From contig NZ_JBBEBZ010000041.1 of assembly GCF_040882075.1 (NCBI RefSeq), positions 1 through 6,521 of the forward strand: DNA of 6,521 nt. Direction: 5' to 3'. The notes beneath the pieces were generated by a model that saw only the letters and a program-made list of their open reading frames with translations, had not been told where the DNA came from and ran no database searches. This DNA is from Nitriliruptor sp040882075. GTDB taxonomy: Bacteria; Actinomycetota; Nitriliruptoria; Nitriliruptorales; Nitriliruptoraceae. Below are positions 4,376 to 6,521 of this stretch, in pieces. The position numbers and the translations under genes are program-made. Numbering within the stretch: position 1 is the stretch's first letter; each line of letters begins with the position of its first letter.

Positions 4376-5883
4376 GGCTGGTCCTCCACTGTTGCCCCGA
4401 TGGGTTCGAGGCCCGGATCGAGCTCAGCGGTGGCCGCGGCCTCGGTGAGGACGCGGTCGACCGACGGCTGGACCAGGTCGAACAGGGGCTTGGGGTAGAG
4501 GCCGATCGCGACGATCAGCACGACGATGGGGGCGAGCACGCCGATCTCGCGGGCCTTCAGGTCGACGGTGCCGAGGTTGTCGGCACCCTCGAGCGGGCCG
4601 TGGAACATGCGCTGGTAGGCCCACAGCAGGTAGAGCGCGGCGAGCACCGCACCGAAGGCGGCGAGCACCGCGGCCCACCTCGAGGTCTGGAACGTGCCGA
4701 GCAGGATGGGGAACTCGCCGACGAAGCCGTTCAGACCCGGGAGGGCGAGCGACGACATCGACACCACCAGCCACAGGCCCGCCATGATCGGGACCTGCTT
4801 GGCGAGCCCACCGAAGTCCGCGATCCGCCGCGTGTGGCGACGCTCGTAGAGGAAGCCGATCAGCAGGAACAGCGCGCCGGTCGACAACCCGTGGTTGACC
4901 ATCTGCACGACCGACGCCGACGTCGCGGTCGCGTTCAACGCGAACGTGCCGAGCACGACGAAGCCCATGTGGCTCACCGACGAGTAGGCGATGAGCTTCT
5001 TGATGTCGGACTGCATCAGGGCCACGATCGCGCCGTACAGGATCCCGACGACCGACAGCCCGAGCAGCCACGGGGCGAACTCCGCCGTCGCGTCCGGGAA
5101 CAGCGGCAGGCAGTAGCGCAGCAGCCCGAACGTGCCCATCTTCAGCAGCACAGCGGCCAGGAAGACCGACCCACCGGTCGGCGCTTCGGTGTGGGCGGCC
5201 GGCAGCCAGGTGTGCACCGGCCAGATCGGCACCTTGATGGCGAAGGCGAGCAGGAACGCCCCGAACAACCACCGTTGCTCGGTGATGCCGAGCTGCAGCC
5301 CGAGCACGTCGGCGTACGCGAACGACCCGGCCTGGCCGTAGAGGTAGAGGATGGCCACCAGCATCAGCAGGCCACCGAAGGTGGTGTAGAGGAAGAACTT
5401 GACCGCCGCGTACCGGCGGAGCGCCCCACCCCAGATGCCGATGATCAGGTACATCGGGACGAGGGTGAACTCGAAGAACACCACGAACAGCAGCAGGTCG
5501 GTGGCGGCGAACACCCCGATCACGGCGGTCTCGAGCACGAGGAACGCGCCGACGTAGCCCTTGAGCCGGTCGGTGACCTCGTGCATCGAGGCGAGCAGGA
5601 TCAGCGGCACGAGGAAGGTCGTCAGGACGATCAACGCCAGGCTGACACCGTCGACGGCGAGGGCGAACCGAGCACCGATCGAGGGGATCCAGGTGGCGGC
5701 CTCCTCGAGCTGCAGCGCACCGTCGGCGGTGTCGAACCGGACGAGCAGCGCCAGCGACGCCACGAAGGCCGCGGTCGAGCTGACCAGACCGATCGTGCGG
5801 GTCGTGCGCTCGTCGGTCTCGAGGAACGCGAGCGCGAGCGCCCCGATGAGGGGCAGCGCGAGCGTGAGCGTGATGAGCCCCAT
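4372..5883 (-). CDS. nuoM: NADH-quinone oxidoreductase subunit M
   Basis: NuoM (ND4 homologue) is the middle antiporter-like proton pump of the complex I membrane arm. At 503 residues it has the family's usual length, with about 14 hydrophobic segments. The functional residues are present: Glu138 in FFEFTLVPMYLIIGIWGG (equivalent to E. coli Glu144), Lys217 in FAIKVPIWPVHTWLPAAH (Lys234) and Lys248 in AVLLKMGTFGLLR (Lys265). SDIKKLIAYSSVSHMGF (292-308) and Glu390 in GLNGFVGEF (Glu407), where NuoL and NuoN carry Lys, are also seen. The His224-Leu-Pro-His231 loop with APTGGSV is typical of NuoM. A short hydrophilic tail (about 483-503) is rich in Glu, Asp and Pro. The ATG at 5883 lies 3 bases after the nuoL stop, with AGGTGAGG (5890-5897) about 6 bases upstream. 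The stop overlaps nuoN by 4 bases. Nothing suggests damage. Confidence 0.98.
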   Translation of the reverse strand: MGLITLTLALPLIGALALAFLETDERTTRTIGLVSSTAAFVASLALLVRFDTADGALQLEEAATWIPSIGARFALAVDGVSLALIVLTTFLVPLILLASMHEVTDRLKGYVGAFLVLETAVIGVFAATDLLLFVVFFEFTLVPMYLIIGIWGGALRRYAAVKFFLYTTFGGLLMLVAILYLYGQAGSFAYADVLGLQLGITEQRWLFGAFLLAFAIKVPIWPVHTWLPAAHTEAPTGGSVFLAAVLLKMGTFGLLRYCLPLFPDATAEFAPWLLGLSVVGILYGAIVALMQSDIKKLIAYSSVSHMGFVVLGTFALNATATSASVVQMVNHGLSTGALFLLIGFLYERRHTRRIADFGGLAKQVPIMAGLWLVVSMSSLALPGLNGFVGEFPILLGTFQTSRWAAVLAAFGAVLAALYLLWAYQRMFHGPLEGADNLGTVDLKAREIGVLAPIVVLIVAIGLYPKPLFDLVQPSVDRVLTEAAATAELDPGLEPIGATVEDQP

Positions 5884-5886
5884 CGG

Positions 5887-6521
5887 CTACCTCACCTGGA
5901 TCAGGACGACGGCGAGCAGCGCGAGCGCGCCGAGCAGCAGGGCAGCGACGTAGCCGCGCACGAGACCGGTCTGAGCGCGGCGGCTGAACTCACCGATGCG
6001 CATCGAGATGCCGCCAGCGCCATCGACCGCACCGTCGATGATCCGGCGGTCGAACCACTCGAGCCGGGTGCCGAACCACCCACCCGCGCGGACGAAGACC
6101 GCCTCGTAGAGGTCGTCGAAGAAGAACTTGCGCTCGAACACCTCCGCGACGGTGCCGCGCACGGGTTCGATCACCCGCCCCTGGCCCACGTCGCGGCGGA
6201 CGTAGGCGAGGTAGGCGAGCACGATCCCGAGCCCCGCGGCCACCAGCGAGATGACGATGAGGTGGAACTCGGTCAGCGGCCCGGCGGCCTCGTAGCCGAG
6301 GTCGTCGATCGGTGCGGAGACCGGCCCGAGGAAGGAGTTGAACGGCCCACGGTGGGTGAAGTTCATCACCGCCCCGCCGAAGGTCGACAGCACCGCGAGC
6401 ACGATCAACGGCACCGTCATGGTGGCCGGCGACTCGTGCGGGTGGACGTCACGGCCGTAGCGGGGTTCGCCGAGGAAGATCAGGAAGAACCAGCGCGACA
6501 TGTAGAAGGCGGTCAGCACCG
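5887..6521 (-). CDS. nuoL: NADH-quinone oxidoreductase subunit L, C-terminal part (5' end beyond right edge)
   Basis: About 210 C-terminal residues of NuoL (ND5 homologue), the outermost antiporter-like subunit of complex I, are visible. The frame is open to the right edge, and the GTG at 6519 is an internal valine codon, not a start: it falls within the conserved LTAFYMSRWFFLIFLGEPR segment that in full-length NuoL (usually over 600 residues) lies about two-thirds along. After it come hydrophobic helices at about 36-54 and 86-106 of the visible part. A long amphipathic stretch with KFFFDDLYEAVFV (131-143), WFDRRIIDGAVDG and the QTGLVRGYVAALLLG ending follows. These match the lateral helix HL and the final membrane helix that NuoL lays along NuoM and NuoN. 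The TAG stop (5889-5887) is 3 bases before nuoM. The antiporter core with its key lysines is off-window and cannot be judged. Confidence 0.96.
   Translation of the reverse strand, partial: VLTAFYMSRWFFLIFLGEPRYGRDVHPHESPATMTVPLIVLAVLSTFGGAVMNFTHRGPFNSFLGPVSAPIDDLGYEAAGPLTEFHLIVISLVAAGLGIVLAYLAYVRRDVGQGRVIEPVRGTVAEVFERKFFFDDLYEAVFVRAGGWFGTRLEWFDRRIIDGAVDGAGGISMRIGEFSRRAQTGLVRGYVAALLLGALALLAVVLIQVR

Noticed and set aside
1..6521. Mobile elements, CRISPR array, tRNA or rRNA genes
   Set aside because: I saw no spaced direct repeats, transposase motifs, terminal inverted repeats or tRNA-like cloverleaf. Nearly all sequence is accounted for by the seven genes.

Overview
The window is very GC-rich and every recognisable gene lies on the minus strand, so transcription runs from the right edge to the left. 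The sequence best fits a high-GC Actinomycetota-type bacterium. Four of the six visible gene starts are GTG, stop/start overlaps are common, NuoN is long, and a long-chain polyprenyl diphosphate synthase follows nuoN. I cannot fix the genus. A deep-branching actinobacterial lineage is a guess from protein character, not a result.

Layout in transcription order: the C-terminal third of nuoL (from the right edge to 5887), nuoM (5883-4372), nuoN (4375-2723), a polyprenyl diphosphate synthase (2721-1651), an exported DUF2993/LmeA-like protein (1654-968), a 241-base non-coding interval (967-727), nuoA (726-343), and the first 117 codons of nuoB (352 to the left edge). From nuoL to the DUF2993 gene the spacing is between 3 bases and a 4-base overlap, so these five genes look like one transcription unit. 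The 241-base interval is the only real gap. It holds a possible promoter, a 17-base dyad and two stem-loops, and probably starts a second transcription unit, nuoA-nuoB.

Functionally, NuoL, NuoM and NuoN are the three antiporter-like proton-pumping subunits of the complex I membrane arm. NuoA is a small membrane subunit at the quinone-site junction, and NuoB carries the N2 iron-sulfur cluster that reduces quinone. The polyprenyl diphosphate synthase has the small residues before its first Asp-rich motif that go with long products, so it may make the side chain of menaquinone, the likely electron acceptor of this complex. The DUF2993 protein is predicted to be anchored outside the membrane and has no assigned role here.

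The most notable point is gene order. In canonical operons nuoA and nuoB come first and nuoL-M-N last. Here nuoA-B follows nuoN on the same strand after a two-gene insert. Either one nuo locus has been split and permuted, or a second nuo cluster begins here. I found no RNA genes, CRISPR array, mobile element or new defence-type system; most of the window is ordinary respiratory housekeeping.
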